The notes under the pieces are model-generated. The model ran no database searches. It had not been told where the DNA came from and worked only from the letters and a program-made list of their open reading frames with translations. This document shows, one piece after another, positions 16,796 to 27,980 of a stretch of 35,889 nucleotides of DNA (positions are counted from its first letter, which is position 1; the number at the start of each line of letters is the position of its first letter). This stretch comes from Flavobacteriaceae bacterium (GTDB lineage Bacteria; Bacteroidota; Bacteroidia; Flavobacteriales; Flavobacteriaceae): positions 1-35,889 of the forward strand of contig DAOUTI010000004.1 in NCBI GenBank assembly GCA_030626795.1, in the 5' to 3' direction. The position numbers were made by a program, and so were the translations under genes.

Positions 16796-18250
16796 TTGAG
16801 CACATTAAAACAGTTTTTTAAAGACACCATTATTTACGGAATTGCTGCCGTTTTACCTAGGGCTATTAATATTATATTGGTGAAGCTCCATACCAATACT
16901 TTAACCTCTGATAAATATGCCGAAAACACAATTTATTTTGTTTATGCTGCATACTTCAATGCCATTTTAACATACGGAATGGAAACTGCTTTTTTTCGAT
17001 TTTTTACCAAAGAAAAAGAGAAAGGCAAAGTAGTTTCAACGTCTTTTATTAGTTTATTGATAACTACACTCCTCTTTTTATCGGTTATGCTAACTTACAG
17101 TAATCACATTGCAATATATTTTGGGTTTGCAAACCCAATTTACTTTCAAATACTTATTTTAGTTACAACATTTGATACTTTAGTAGTTATACCCTATGCT
17201 TACTTAAGAGTTACTAATAAACCCATAAAGTTTGCATTTTATAAAATACTCAACATTCTTATTTATGCTTTTTTAAATTTATATTTTTTATTATACATCC
17301 CTTATGCAATAAAAAATGGGACTTATGCACCAAAATTTATTACAGCTAATTTCGAACAAAACCCTTTGGTGCTTTATATTTTTATTGCCAATTTAATTGC
17401 AAGCTTAATAACCTTTTTGTTTTTATCTCCTCTAATTTTTAAATTTAAACTTGTATTTGATAAAAAACTACTTTATAAAATGCTAACCTACGGATTACCC
17501 ATAATGATTGGAAGCTTAGCATTTGTAACCAACGAAAACCTAGACAAACTTTTAATAAGCAAGTATTTAGGAAAAGAGCAAATGGGGATTTATGCTGCTT
17601 GCTATAAATTAGGCGTGTTTATGACACTTTATATCATGGCTTTTAGACTTGGTGCCGAACCTTTTTTCTTTAACCACGCCAAAGAAAAAAATGCCAAAGA
17701 AACTTATGCAAAAATTCTAACATGGTTCACTATAGTTGGAGCCATATTTATGCTAATTATTGTTGCTTTTATTGATAGTTTTGCAAATATCTTGTTAGGA
17801 AAAGAAGAGTATTTTGAAGCCTTAGCCATTGTTCCAATCATACTTTTAGCAAACTTATTTTTAGGTATTTATAATAATTTATCTATTTGGTACAAACTTA
17901 CTGATAAAACTAAATATGGTATGTACTTCTCTATTATTGGCGCCATTATTACTATTGCATTTAATCTTGTTTTTATTCCAAAAATAGGGTTTATGGCATC
18001 TGCATGGGCAACACTACTTGCCTATTTGTTAATGACAATTATCTCTTATTTTTACGGAAAAAAGCACTATACCGTTCCTTATGATATTAAAAATATATTA
18101 CTATATTTATTTATCTCCATAGGCTTTTCTTATATCTCTTTTATATTATTTAGAGGTAATTTATTTGTATCAATACTTTTAGTATTTGTATTTATAAGTT
18201 ACACCCTTTGGAATGAAAAAAATGAAATCAAACAAATTTTAAAAAAATGA
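16796..18250 (+). CDS. Polysaccharide biosynthesis/flippase-type membrane protein (MATE/MOP-like)
   Basis: 484 aa, many [74 protein letters not shown] start. Confidence 0.9.
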   Translation: MSTLKQFFKDTIIYGIAAVLPRAINIILVKLHTNTLTSDKYAENTIYFVYAAYFNAILTYGMETAFFRFFTKEKEKGKVVSTSFISLLITTLLFLSVMLTYSNHIAIYFGFANPIYFQILILVTTFDTLVVIPYAYLRVTNKPIKFAFYKILNILIYAFLNLYFLLYIPYAIKNGTYAPKFITANFEQNPLVLYIFIANLIASLITFLFLSPLIFKFKLVFDKKLLYKMLTYGLPIMIGSLAFVTNENLDKLLISKYLGKEQMGIYAACYKLGVFMTLYIMAFRLGAEPFFFNHAKEKNAKETYAKILTWFTIVGAIFMLIIVAFIDSFANILLGKEEYFEALAIVPIILLANLFLGIYNNLSIWYKLTDKTKYGMYFSIIGAIITIAFNLVFIPKIGFMASAWATLLAYLLMTIISYFYGKKHYTVPYDIKNILLYLFISIGFSYISFILFRGNLFVSILLVFVFISYTLWNEKNEIKQILKK

Positions 18251-18678
18251 CAATAAAAATAATTAACAAATCGAAACATCAAACACCAAGTTATGAAACT
18301 TCGGCTTCTGCCGGAATGGATTTACGTGCCAACCTTAATGAATCTATTACATTAAAGCCTCTCGAAAGAGCCATCATCAAAACAGGTTTATTTATTGCTT
18401 TACCAATAGGGTTTGAGGCACAAGTAAGACCAAGAAGTGGCTTGGCGGCCAAACATGGTATTACTGTTTTAAATGCACCTGGCACTATTGATGCCGATTA
18501 TAGAGGTGAAATAGGTGTGATTTTGGTAAATATATCTAATGATAGTTTTACAATAAATGATGGTGATAGAGTTGCACAAATGATAATTGCTAAACATGAA
18601 CATACTAAATGGCATGAAGTAAACGTTTTAGATGAAACCAAACGCGGAGAAGGCGGATTTGGAAGCACAGGAATCTAA
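18247..18678 (+). CDS. dut: Deoxyuridine 5'-triphosphate nucleotidohydrolase
   Basis: 143 aa; [55 protein letters not shown]. Overlaps the upstream gene by 4 nt. Confidence 0.97.
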   Translation: MTIKIINKSKHQTPSYETSASAGMDLRANLNESITLKPLERAIIKTGLFIALPIGFEAQVRPRSGLAAKHGITVLNAPGTIDADYRGEIGVILVNISNDSFTINDGDRVAQMIIAKHEHTKWHEVNVLDETKRGEGGFGSTGI

Positions 18679-18688
18679 AGCTAAATGC

Positions 18689-19576
18689 ATGAAAATAATT
18701 AACTTACTACTTTTTTTAACCTTTTTTTACGGATATAGTCAAGAGCAAAATATTGATTATGTAAAAAACATCTCTGAAGATGCATGTGATTGTATTTCAA
18801 AAATAAATACAGAAAATAACACAAAAAATAAAGCAATTAAAAGTTGTATTGCCTCATCTATTGTAAAAAATTTAAATACCGAAGTAAAATCGAATGAGAA
18901 AATTGTTTCTGAAATTCAGCTAGAAAGTAAAGCTTATAAAAAAATTGAAACCTATTTGGTTGAAAATTGTGCTGCTTTAAAACAATTATCATTTACCGAG
19001 AATGAAGATTTTAAACATGCCTCTTCAGGCAATGTGTTGGCGCAACTGGCTTATGATGATGGTTTAGAATATTTAGATGAAAATGATTACGATAGTGCTA
19101 TTTTAAAATTTAGAAAAGCAATCGAAATCGACCCTAATTTTGCATTTGCATGGGATAATTTAGGTGTCTCTTATAGAAAAACCAATCAATATGAAGAAGC
19201 TATAAAAGCTTATAAAAAATCTTTAGAAATTAATCCTAACGGAAGGTTACCTTTAATGAACATTGCTGTTACATATAACTTAAATAAAGAGTTTGAAGAT
19301 GCCATAAAGTACTATAATAAATTTATTAGTATTTATGCAGACGATGCTGAAGGATATTACGGACTTGGATTAATTTTATATACAAATAACCAACAAGAAG
19401 CAGGATTAGATAATTTGATTCATGCCTATACCATTTATACAGCACAAGATTCGCCTTACAGAGCAGATGCGGCTAAAAAAATTGGGTATATGTATAATGA
19501 TTTAAAAAACCAAGACAAAATGGAAGTGTTCAACAAAATTGCTTCCAAATACAATTTGAAAATTGAAAATAATTAA
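18689..19576 (+). CDS. Secreted TPR-repeat protein
   Basis: Likely start MKIINLLLFLTFFYGYSQ (18689) rather than track start 18632, because it gives a signal peptide and minimal overlap with dut; TPRs AILKFRKAIEIDPNFAFAWDNLGVSYRKTNQYEEAIKAYKKSLEINPN. Confidence 0.85.
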   Translation: MKIINLLLFLTFFYGYSQEQNIDYVKNISEDACDCISKINTENNTKNKAIKSCIASSIVKNLNTEVKSNEKIVSEIQLESKAYKKIETYLVENCAALKQLSFTENEDFKHASSGNVLAQLAYDDGLEYLDENDYDSAILKFRKAIEIDPNFAFAWDNLGVSYRKTNQYEEAIKAYKKSLEINPNGRLPLMNIAVTYNLNKEFEDAIKYYNKFISIYADDAEGYYGLGLILYTNNQQEAGLDNLIHAYTIYTAQDSPYRADAAKKIGYMYNDLKNQDKMEVFNKIASKYNLKIENN

Positions 19577-20251
19577 CTATTTCACTTTTTCAAAAACATT
19601 ATCGATTCTTTGCATAGCCTCTTTAGGAATAAACCTTTTTGCTGCCAATACAATTCCGAAAATGATAAAAAATACACCTAAAACTTGACGAATTTTTCTT
19701 AAAACTATAGGGGTTAGTTTTCTTTTTAATTGCTTTGCTGCCATAATTTTAACCAAATCAACAATCAAATAAGATCCAATTACTAAAGCAAAGTATTTAA
19801 ATATTTTTGATTCGTCCATTTGAAAATTCGAACTAACAGCAATTACAATGGCCAACCAAAAAGCTAAAACACCAATATTAATAAAATTTAGAAAAAAACC
19901 TTTTAAAAACAAACCTAAATAATTATTGTTTTCAACAACAACCAACTCTTTATCGGTTACTTCTTTTTTTGATTTCTTATAAAAAATTGTGAAAAAACCA
20001 TATAAAATTAATACAAAACCTCCTATCAAAAATAATTTTGGATCATCTTGAATTTCTTCTAAAACCTTAACACTTCCATAATAGGCCAAAGAAATAAAAA
20101 CAATATCAGCTAAAACCACACCCAAGTCAAAAATAATTGCCGCTCTAGCGCCTTTGGTTATACTTGTTTCAATCAATGTAAAAAAAACAGGCCCAACCAT
20201 AAAAGCCAAACCCAAACCTAAAATTATTGCATTAACATATTCGTTAATCAT
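19577..20251 (-). CDS. LysE family transporter
   Basis: 224 aa; AIILGLGLAFMVGPVFFTLIETSITKGARAAIIFDLGVVLADIVFI. Confidence 0.88.
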   Translation of the reverse strand: MINEYVNAIILGLGLAFMVGPVFFTLIETSITKGARAAIIFDLGVVLADIVFISLAYYGSVKVLEEIQDDPKLFLIGGFVLILYGFFTIFYKKSKKEVTDKELVVVENNNYLGLFLKGFFLNFINIGVLAFWLAIVIAVSSNFQMDESKIFKYFALVIGSYLIVDLVKIMAAKQLKRKLTPIVLRKIRQVLGVFFIIFGIVLAAKRFIPKEAMQRIDNVFEKVK

Positions 20252-20266
20252 TGCTTCTAATTAAGT

Positions 20267-21319
20267 TTATACATCGTCAAAATCAATTTTTATAGATGCT
20301 GTGGTAGGATGTGCCTGGCAAGTTAAAATTAAACCTTCTTCAACTTCACTAGCATCTAATATGGTGTTTTTATCCATTACCGCATTACCCTCAACTACTC
20401 TTGCCAAACAGCTACTACAAATACCTCCTTGACATGAATAAGGCGCATCTAAATCATGAGCTAATGCCACATTTAAAATAATCTCATCTCTACGCATTTC
20501 AAGTGTTGTTTCTTCATCATCTAACACAAAGGTTATTTTTGAATTGCCACTCAAATCACTATTAATTTCTTTTTTAGCGGATGTACTTGAAAACAATTCA
20601 AATTTAATAATATTATTATCTACCCCATGATTTAATAGATTTTCTTTAACCAAATCAATCATTTCTTCTGGTCCGCAAAGAAAATATTCATCAAACTTAA
20701 CCGCATTATATTTGTGCTTTAAAATAGTGTTGATTACATCTAAATTAATTCTGCCAAAAAAAGCCTTATCACTTATTTTTTGACTAAAAATATAATGAAC
20801 CTCTAATTGCCTCTTAAAATCATCAGCTAGCTTATCTAATTCCTTTTTAAAAATAGTTAACTCACTAGATTTACTACCATAAACCAAAACAAATTTACTT
20901 TCTTTCTCTGTTTCCAAAACAGATTTAATCATCGATAAAACAGGTGTAATTCCGCTACCAGCGACAAAGGCTAAATATTTTTTAGCATTGGTTTTATTTG
21001 TCTTTAAAATAAATTTTCCTTCAGGTGCAGCAACTTCAAGTATATCTCCAACTTTTAATTTATTATTTGCATATACTGAAAAAGCACCTTTATCAACTGC
21101 CTTAATCGCCACACGTAATTCATCACTATTTGGAGAAGAACAAATGGAATAAGCTCTACGCAATTTTTTGCCATCAATCTCTTTTTGAATGGTTATATAT
21201 TGACCTGGAATAAAATAAAATTCGCTTTTAGTCTTTTCGGGAATATCAAAAACTACGGAGACTGTGTTTTGAGTTTCTTTTGTAACTTCTTTTACTGGTA
21301 GCTTATAAAATATAGACAT
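20267..21319 (-). CDS. Ferredoxin--NADP reductase-like flavoprotein with C-terminal 2Fe-2S domain (PaaE-like)
   Basis: 350 aa; RRAYSICSSP FAD motif, GSGITPVLSMIKSVL NAD(P) motif, YSCQGGICSSCLARVVEG...LTCQAHP 2Fe-2S ligands. Confidence 0.92.
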   Translation of the reverse strand: MSIFYKLPVKEVTKETQNTVSVVFDIPEKTKSEFYFIPGQYITIQKEIDGKKLRRAYSICSSPNSDELRVAIKAVDKGAFSVYANNKLKVGDILEVAAPEGKFILKTNKTNAKKYLAFVAGSGITPVLSMIKSVLETEKESKFVLVYGSKSSELTIFKKELDKLADDFKRQLEVHYIFSQKISDKAFFGRINLDVINTILKHKYNAVKFDEYFLCGPEEMIDLVKENLLNHGVDNNIIKFELFSSTSAKKEINSDLSGNSKITFVLDDEETTLEMRRDEIILNVALAHDLDAPYSCQGGICSSCLARVVEGNAVMDKNTILDASEVEEGLILTCQAHPTTASIKIDFDDV

Positions 21320-21374
21320 TTATTAAAATTTAGGAAAGTAAAAAACAAAAAAATGTTTTACGATTAATAATCCA

Positions 21375-21812
21375 CTAGCTTTTTGAAATTTCATCAGACA
21401 GTTCATTTTTATCACTCTTTTGAAAAGGAAAAAACTGTTGTAATTTTTGACCTGCTTCTACAATTCCAAGCACCAAGCCTTCCGCTTTGTTTCCTTTAGA
21501 AAACTCACTGGTAACTGTATTTTTAATACTCTCCCAAAAATCATCTGGCACTACTTTATCAATTCCTGAATCACCAATAATAGCAAATTGTTTATTGTTT
21601 ACAGCAATATAAAATAGAACTCCATTTTTTTCTTCGGTTTCATCCATGTGCAATAAATGAAATATTTCTTTGGCGTGTTTTAAACAATCATCAGTTAATT
21701 TATTTTCTAAGTGCACACGTATTTCACCCGATGTTGCTACTTCAGCATCTTTGATCGCTTCAACAATTCTTTCTTCTTCTTCTTTGGTTAAAAAATCTTC
21801 TACTTTTGACAT
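21375..21812 (-). CDS. TPM domain-containing protein
   Basis: Likely start MSKVEDFLTKEEEERIVEAIKDAEVATSGEIRVHLENK; the longer track ORF start (21842) falls in a hairpin. Confidence 0.85.
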   Translation of the reverse strand: MSKVEDFLTKEEEERIVEAIKDAEVATSGEIRVHLENKLTDDCLKHAKEIFHLLHMDETEEKNGVLFYIAVNNKQFAIIGDSGIDKVVPDDFWESIKNTVTSEFSKGNKAEGLVLGIVEAGQKLQQFFPFQKSDKNELSDEISKS

Positions 21813-21832
21813 AATTGCTTTTTTATAGAAAC

Positions 21833-21863
21833 AAATAGCCAAAGTTTGTCACTTTGGCTATTT
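21833..21863 (-). terminator. Hairpin between lemA and the TPM gene
   Basis: AAATAGCCAAAG-tttgtca-CTTTGGCTATTT, perfect 12-bp stem; poor T-tract. Confidence 0.6.
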
Positions 21864-21887
21864 GAAAAACTTGTGTTTAAATACTTC

Positions 21888-22475
21888 TTAAAATGCAACA
21901 TCAGGAGCTTTTTCGCTTCCTTCTGCTGCTTGAAACAATACCAATGGATCAAATCCTAACATACCTGCTAAAAATTTTCCTGGAAATTTTCTAGTAAATA
22001 CATTATAGTCTTTAGCCGTGGCATTATATCTATTTCGTTCAACGTTAATTCTATTTTCAGTTCCTTCTAACTGACTTTGCAATTCTAAAAAGTTTTGATT
22101 TGCTTTTAAATCAGGGTATTTTTCAACAACAACCATTAATTTACTCAAAGCGCCGCTTAAACCAGACTGTGCTTTTTGAAAAGTTGCCATTTGTTCGGGT
22201 GTTACATTGGTAGGGTCGATCGTTGTTTTTGTTGCATTTGCTCTTGCCTCAATTACACCTTCAAGTGTTTCTTTTTCATGGCTAGCATAACCTTTTACCG
22301 TATTTACTAAGTTTGGTATTAAATCTGCACGGCGTTGATATGCACTTTCAACATTTGCCCATTGTGTTTTTGCTGTTTCTTGTTTTTCTACGGCGGTATT
22401 ATTAAATCCTACAACCCAATTGTAAATTCCGAATGCAATAACTGCGATAATAATTAAGGGAATCCATTTTTTCAT
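21888..22475 (-). CDS. lemA: LemA family protein
   Basis: 195 aa; WANVESAYQRRADLIPNLVNTVKGYASHEKETLEGVIEARANAT...YNVFTRKFPGKFLAGMLGF. Confidence 0.95.
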   Translation of the reverse strand: MKKWIPLIIIAVIAFGIYNWVVGFNNTAVEKQETAKTQWANVESAYQRRADLIPNLVNTVKGYASHEKETLEGVIEARANATKTTIDPTNVTPEQMATFQKAQSGLSGALSKLMVVVEKYPDLKANQNFLELQSQLEGTENRINVERNRYNATAKDYNVFTRKFPGKFLAGMLGFDPLVLFQAAEGSEKAPDVAF

Positions 22476-22492
22476 AATAAGTAATTTTAAGT

Positions 22493-22822
22493 TTAAAGTT
22501 GATTTTTAATTTGTGTTAATTCATTTCTAATTTCTTCTAATCTTAGTATTATTTTATGATTAGATACTATTTTATCAGAGTTTTCTTTGAGTTTGTTTTT
22601 TGCTCCATCTAAAGTAAACCCTTTTTCTTTTACTAAAAAATATATAAGCTGTAAATTTTTTAAATCTTCTTGCGTAAACAACCTATTTCCTTTTTTGTTT
22701 TTTTTTGGCTTTAAAACATCAAACTCATTTTCCCAAAACCTAATTAATGATGTATTTACATCAAATGCCTTGGCTACTTCGCCTATTTTATAATATCTTT
22801 TTTCGGGTAAATTTATATACAT
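22493..22822 (-). CDS. MerR family transcriptional regulator
   Basis: 109 aa; KRYYKIGEVAKAFDVNTSLIRFWENEFDVLKPKKNKKGNRLFTQEDLKNLQLIYFLV. Confidence 0.92.
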   Translation of the reverse strand: MYINLPEKRYYKIGEVAKAFDVNTSLIRFWENEFDVLKPKKNKKGNRLFTQEDLKNLQLIYFLVKEKGFTLDGAKNKLKENSDKIVSNHKIILRLEEIRNELTQIKNQL

Positions 22823-23793
22823 TAGTCGTATGATTGTCCTTCTTGCGAAGCCATTTTTAACATTTCTTGAAACTCTTCAGGCGATAAATCTCCATAATAA
22901 AAATTAATAGGGTTTACAGCATTTTTATTATAACGCACTTCATAATGTAAATGTGGAGCTTGAGATCTACCTGTGCTACCAACATATCCAATTAAATCGC
23001 CTCGCTTTACTTTTTGCCCTTTTTTTACATTATATTTTGACATGTGTGCGTATAAAGTTACGTAACCAAAACCATGATCTATTCTAACATGTTTACCAAA
23101 ACCCGTAGATCTATTATCTGCTCTAATTACTTTTCCATTTCCTGTTGCATAAATTGGAGTACCTCTAGGCGAGGTAAAATCCATACCTTTATGCATCTTT
23201 CTTGCCTTGGTAAAAGGATCTGATCTCCAACCATATCCAGATGCCATTCTAGTCAAATCTTCTTTACTAACTGGCTGAATAGCTGGTATTGACGCCAACA
23301 TTTTTTCTTTACCTTCTGCTAATTCAATAATTTCATCTAGTGATTTAGATTGCACATACAATTGTTTAGAAAGAATATCTAAATTTTTGGTCGCATCTAT
23401 AATCATTTCCGAATTATTAAAATTCTCTAAAGATTTATACCTATTTACACCACCAAAACCTGCTTTTCTTTGCTCTTCAGGAATCGGGTTTGCTTCAAAA
23501 TAAGTTCTATAAATATTATTATCTCTGGTTTGAATTCCACCCAAAACTTTTTGCGCTTGTACCATTTTTTTATCGAGCAACTCATAATGTAATTTCATAT
23601 TCTCAAGCTCTCTGGTCAGCACTTTTTGTTTAGGTGGTTCTATAAATTGGTACATCCCTAAAACCATTAATGCTCCTAACATAACAGATGCCAATAAAAA
23701 AACCAAAGTTTTTCTAAATTTATCACGTTTTCTTAACTCTATCTTTCTATATGATAAAGTTTCAGAATCGTAATAATATTTTACCTTCGCCAT
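22822..23793 (-). CDS. M23 family metallopeptidase
   Basis: 323 aa, one N-terminal TM; MHKGMDFTSPRGTPIYATGNGKV...HVRIDHGFGYVTLYAHMSKYNVKKGQKVKRGDLIGYVGSTGRSQAPHLHYEV. Confidence 0.95.
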   Translation of the reverse strand: MAKVKYYYDSETLSYRKIELRKRDKFRKTLVFLLASVMLGALMVLGMYQFIEPPKQKVLTRELENMKLHYELLDKKMVQAQKVLGGIQTRDNNIYRTYFEANPIPEEQRKAGFGGVNRYKSLENFNNSEMIIDATKNLDILSKQLYVQSKSLDEIIELAEGKEKMLASIPAIQPVSKEDLTRMASGYGWRSDPFTKARKMHKGMDFTSPRGTPIYATGNGKVIRADNRSTGFGKHVRIDHGFGYVTLYAHMSKYNVKKGQKVKRGDLIGYVGSTGRSQAPHLHYEVRYNKNAVNPINFYYGDLSPEEFQEMLKMASQEGQSYD

Positions 23794-23912
23794 AACGTAT
23801 AATTATACTATTTTTGCAATAGAATTTTTAGTAATTCTAATGTTAAGAAAACAAATTTACAATTTTTTTGTTATTCTTTAAAAACAAAATTTTTTAGTAC
23901 ATCCATATTATT

Positions 23913-26525
23913 ATGACTTCAAAAGAAATCAGGCAACAATTTTTAGATTTTTTTGCATCCAAACAGCATAAAATAGTGCAATCAGCGCCTATTGTTATGA
24001 AAAATGACCCATCTTTAATGTTTGTTAATGCTGGTATGAATCCTTTTAAAGAATATTTTTTAGGACAAAAAAAAGTAGAATTCAACCGTATTTCGGATAC
24101 ACAAAAATGTTTGCGAGTATCTGGAAAACACAATGATTTGGAAGAGGTAGGTATGGATACCTATCATCATACTTTATTTGAAATGCTTGGTAATTGGAGT
24201 TTTGGTGATTATTTTAAAAAAGAAGCCATTGCTTGGGCATGGGAATTACTTACAGAAGTTTATAAAATTGACAAAAATAATTTATATGTAACCGTTTTTG
24301 AAGGCGACAAAAAAGAAAACTTAGAATTTGACCAAGAAGCATTTAACCATTGGGCAGAATTTATTGATACAAATAGAATACTAAACGGTAACAAAAAAGA
24401 TAATTTTTGGGAAATGGGCGCTCAAGGACCTTGTGGACCGTGTAGCGAAATTCATATCGATATTAGGTCTGAAGAAGAAAAGAAAAAAATTCCAGGTAAA
24501 GATTTAGTAAACAAAGATCATCCTCAAGTAATTGAAATATGGAATCTTGTTTTTATGGAATTCAACCGTAAAGCTAACGGAACTCTCGAAAAATTACCAG
24601 CCAAACATGTAGATACTGGTATGGGCTTTGAAAGATTGTGTATGGTTGTTCAAGGCGTACAATCTAATTATGATACAGATGTTTTTACACCCATCATCCG
24701 AGAAATCGAAACCATTACCGAAACTACTTATGGTAAAGAGGTAAAAAAAGATATTGCCATTCGTGTTATTGCCGATCATGTTCGTGCTGTTGCTTTTGCT
24801 ATTGCAGATGGACAACTACCTGCAAACAATGGAGCTGGCTATGTAATTAGACGTATTTTACGCCGTGCTATTCGTTACGGTTTTACTTTTTTAAATAAAA
24901 AAGAACCCTTTATTTATAAGTTGACCAATATACTGAGCGATCAAATGGGGAAAATTTTTCCTGAAATTATTGCACAAAAACACCTGATTCAAAATGTAAT
25001 TAAAGAAGAAGAAAATTCATTTTTACGCACTTTAGATCAAGGGTTAATTCTGCTTGACAATATTATTAAAAATAATAACCACAAAACCATTTCTGGTAAA
25101 AAAGCTTTTGAATTATATGATACTTATGGCTTTCCGAAAGATTTAACTGCTTTAATTCTTCGTGAAAAAGGGCTAGAATTTGATGAAAAAGAGTTTGATT
25201 CTGAAATGGAAAAGCAAAAATCTAGATCAAAAGCTGCTGCAATTATCGATACAGATGATTGGGTAATTTTACAAGAAGATAATGATGAAGAATTTATTGG
25301 TTACGACTATTTAGAAGCAAATGTAAAAATTACACGATACCGAAAAGTGTCATCAAAAAAAGATGGTAATATGTATCAACTGGTATTTAATCTCACTCCT
25401 TTTTACGCTGAAGGAGGAGGTCAAGTTGGCGATAAAGGCTATTTAGAAGTAACTAACGGAAATGTAATTTACATTGTTAATACAAAAAAAGAAAACAACT
25501 TAATATTACATTATACCAAAAATCTACCCCGCGACCCAAAACAAACTTTTAAAGTTGTTGTTGATCAAAAACAACGCTTTAGAACCATGTGCAACCATAC
25601 TGCTACGCACTTATTACACCAGGCTTTAAGAACCATTTTAGGTAAACATGTTGAGCAAAAAGGATCTGCTGTTCATTCAAAAAATTTACGCTTTGACTTT
25701 TCACATTTTTCTAAGTTAAGTCATCAAGAAATTATTGAGGTTGAAAATTTTGTTAATTCTCGAATTAATGAAAAAATTAATTTAGAAGAAAATAGAAATG
25801 TCCCAATTGTTGAAGCCCAAAAAACAGGTGCTTTGATGTTATTTGGTGAAAAATATGGTGATACGGTTAGAACAATAAAATACGGAAAATCGATTGAACT
25901 TTGTGGCGGAACACATGTAAAAAATACTGGAGACATCTGGCATTTTAAAATCATGACCGAATCTGCAATTGCTTCAGGGGTTAGAAGAATAGAAGCGGTT
26001 ACAAATGATGCAGTAAGAGATTATTTTTTAGTACAAGACAAAGAACTTTTAAAAGTAAAAAATGCCTTTAAAAATCCAAATAATATTTTAAAAGCAATTG
26101 AAAATTTACAAGATGAAAATTCTAAGTTGAAAAAAGAAATGGAACAACTTTTAAAAGAAAAAGCGGGTTCATTAAAAGAGGACTTAATTAAAAGTGTAGA
26201 AAATATTAATGGTGTTAATTTCATTTCCACTAAAGTGGAATTAGACGGTGGCACCATAAAAACCCTTGCTTTCGACTTAGTAAATAAAGTAGATAATTTA
26301 TTTTTTATTGCCGGTTCTAATTTTAATAACAAAGCTATTTTAACTGTTTGTATTTCAAAAAAATTAGTTGCCGATAAAAACCTAAATGCAGGTACTATTG
26401 TTCGTGAACTTGGAAAGTATATTCAAGGTGGTGGTGGTGGTCAAGCATTTTTTGCTACTGCAGGAGGTAAAAACCCCGCAGGAATTAAAGATGCTCTTGA
26501 AAAAGCTAAAGATTATCTAATTTAA
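23913..26525 (+). CDS. alaS: Alanine--tRNA ligase
   Basis: 870 aa; [34 protein letters not shown]-like core, [33 protein letters not shown]. Confidence 0.98.
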   Translation: MTSKEIRQQFLDFFASKQHKIVQSAPIVMKNDPSLMFVNAGMNPFKEYFLGQKKVEFNRISDTQKCLRVSGKHNDLEEVGMDTYHHTLFEMLGNWSFGDYFKKEAIAWAWELLTEVYKIDKNNLYVTVFEGDKKENLEFDQEAFNHWAEFIDTNRILNGNKKDNFWEMGAQGPCGPCSEIHIDIRSEEEKKKIPGKDLVNKDHPQVIEIWNLVFMEFNRKANGTLEKLPAKHVDTGMGFERLCMVVQGVQSNYDTDVFTPIIREIETITETTYGKEVKKDIAIRVIADHVRAVAFAIADGQLPANNGAGYVIRRILRRAIRYGFTFLNKKEPFIYKLTNILSDQMGKIFPEIIAQKHLIQNVIKEEENSFLRTLDQGLILLDNIIKNNNHKTISGKKAFELYDTYGFPKDLTALILREKGLEFDEKEFDSEMEKQKSRSKAAAIIDTDDWVILQEDNDEEFIGYDYLEANVKITRYRKVSSKKDGNMYQLVFNLTPFYAEGGGQVGDKGYLEVTNGNVIYIVNTKKENNLILHYTKNLPRDPKQTFKVVVDQKQRFRTMCNHTATHLLHQALRTILGKHVEQKGSAVHSKNLRFDFSHFSKLSHQEIIEVENFVNSRINEKINLEENRNVPIVEAQKTGALMLFGEKYGDTVRTIKYGKSIELCGGTHVKNTGDIWHFKIMTESAIASGVRRIEAVTNDAVRDYFLVQDKELLKVKNAFKNPNNILKAIENLQDENSKLKKEMEQLLKEKAGSLKEDLIKSVENINGVNFISTKVELDGGTIKTLAFDLVNKVDNLFFIAGSNFNNKAILTVCISKKLVADKNLNAGTIVRELGKYIQGGGGGQAFFATAGGKNPAGIKDALEKAKDYLI

Positions 26526-26554
26526 ACATTTTAAATTAACAAGTTATAATTGCG

Positions 26555-26562
26555 TAATTTTG
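26555..26562 (+). promoter_or_regulatory. Candidate -7 element (TAATTTTG) upstream of the GSCFA gene
   Basis: TAnnTTTG match, lying inside short inverted repeat GTTATA...TATAAC (26543-26571). Confidence 0.4.
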
Positions 26563-26594
26563 AAATATAACTTTTATACCCCATTAAAAAACAA

Positions 26595-27554
26595 ATGAAA
26601 TTTAGAACCAAAATAAAAGTTTCAAAAGAAAAAAATACTATTGATTACAATTCTCAAGTTGTACTTTTTGGGTCTTGCTTTTCAGAAAATATTGAAGAAC
26701 ATTTCAAACATTATAAATTTCAAAGCAATTCGAATTCTCACGGTATTTTATTTAATCCAAAATCAATTGAAACAGCAATTGATGATTGTGTAAACAAAAA
26801 AGAATACAACCAGCGTGATTTGAACTATTTTGATGACACCTGGCTAAGCTTTAACCATCACACTAAATTTTCATCGGCTTATTTGGCCGAAATACTCCGT
26901 AATATAAATCAAGATATAACAAATACGCATAAAAAATTAAAAATAGCTTCTCATGTATTAATTACGCTTGGTACATCATGGGTTTATCGTTATAACGAAA
27001 CCGAAAATCTCGTTGCAAACTGTCATAAAGTACCACAAAGAAATTTTAAAAAAGAACTCTTATCTATTGATGAAAATATAGAAATAATAAGGCAAATGGT
27101 CTCTTTGATCCATAAGATAAATAATAAAATTAATGTGGTTTTTACTGTTAGCCCTGTGAGGCATCTCAAAGATGGTTTTGTAGAAAACACACAGAGTAAA
27201 GCAAGTTTACTTACTGCAATACATCAAGTTATTGATAATCAAACCGTTTTTTATTTTCCTTCTTATGAAATTATGATGGATGAGTTACGGGATTACCGTT
27301 TTTACAAAAAAGATTTGTTGCATCCCAACGAAATTGCGATGGATTATATTTGGGATGTTTTTAAACGAGCTTGGATAAGTGATGAATCTTACCCAATAAT
27401 GAAAGAAATCGATAGCATTCAAAAATCATTACATCACAAACCGTTTAGAGAAGATTCGGAAAAACACCAACAATTTTTAAAAAATTTAGATGCTAAAATT
27501 GAAAAAGTAATAAAACAATTTCCTCAAATGAATTTCAAAAAAAAGACCGTGTAA
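26595..27554 (+). CDS. GSCFA domain-containing protein
   Basis: 319 aa; VVLFGSCFSENIEEHFKHYKF...VLITLGTSWVYRY...VNCHKVPQ-like region...FTVSPVRHLKDG. Confidence 0.93.
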   Translation: MKFRTKIKVSKEKNTIDYNSQVVLFGSCFSENIEEHFKHYKFQSNSNSHGILFNPKSIETAIDDCVNKKEYNQRDLNYFDDTWLSFNHHTKFSSAYLAEILRNINQDITNTHKKLKIASHVLITLGTSWVYRYNETENLVANCHKVPQRNFKKELLSIDENIEIIRQMVSLIHKINNKINVVFTVSPVRHLKDGFVENTQSKASLLTAIHQVIDNQTVFYFPSYEIMMDELRDYRFYKKDLLHPNEIAMDYIWDVFKRAWISDESYPIMKEIDSIQKSLHHKPFREDSEKHQQFLKNLDAKIEKVIKQFPQMNFKKKTV

Positions 27555-27568
27555 AAACACGGTCTTTT
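27541..27568. terminator. Bidirectional terminator
   Basis: AAAAGACCGTGT-aaaa-ACACGGTCTTTT followed by T-run; its 5' arm overlaps the GSCFA stop region. Confidence 0.88.
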
Positions 27569-27585
27569 TTTATAATATTTTTTGG

Positions 27586-27897
27586 CTACTTCATACTATT
27601 AACCACATTTCCCCATGGGCCACCGTTAATGGCATCAATCCCATTTTGTTTTAAGATACTTGCTGCCGATCCACTTCTCGCGCCACTTCTACAACAAGTA
27701 ATTATTGGTTTACCAATTTTTTTTATATCATCAATTTGAAAACTAATTGTATTTAAAGGGATGTTTTTTGATCCTTGTACATGTCCTTCTGCAAATTCTT
27801 GCTCTGTTCTTACATCAATAACAACTGCTCCGTTTTCTAAATATTCTTCTATTGACACTGTGCTGGTGCTGCCACCAAATAAATTGAAAAGTCCCAT
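27586..27897 (-). CDS. Rhodanese-like domain protein
   Basis: 103 aa; VIDVRTEQEFAEGHVQGSKNIPL...PIITCCRSGARSGSAASIL. Confidence 0.92.
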   Translation of the reverse strand: MGLFNLFGGSTSTVSIEEYLENGAVVIDVRTEQEFAEGHVQGSKNIPLNTISFQIDDIKKIGKPIITCCRSGARSGSAASILKQNGIDAINGGPWGNVVNSMK

Positions 27898-27942
27898 ATT
27901 TACTTAAATTTTTTTAGTTTAAAATAGTGTGCAAATTTCGTG

Positions 27943-27950
27943 CAAATTTA
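27943..27950 (-). promoter_or_regulatory. Candidate -7 element (TAAATTTG) of the rhodanese gene
   Basis: Minus-strand TAAATTTGCACGAAATTTGCACAC; the AAATTTGCAC unit is repeated in tandem. Confidence 0.45.
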
Positions 27951-27980
27951 AACCAAATACTGTAACCGCTGTTACATTTC

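Noticed and set aside
18632-18688. Extended N-terminus of the TPR protein in the ORF track
   Set aside because: Overlaps the end of dut; the downstream ATG at 18689 gives a proper signal peptide.
21813-21842. Extended N-terminus (MAICFYKKAI) of the TPM protein
   Set aside because: Lies in a 12-bp hairpin between lemA and this gene; MSKVEDF at 21812 is the better start.
23894-24133. Antisense ORFs in alaS (also 24594-24815, 25724-25954, 26021-26332)
   Set aside because: Antisense to alaS and without independent support.
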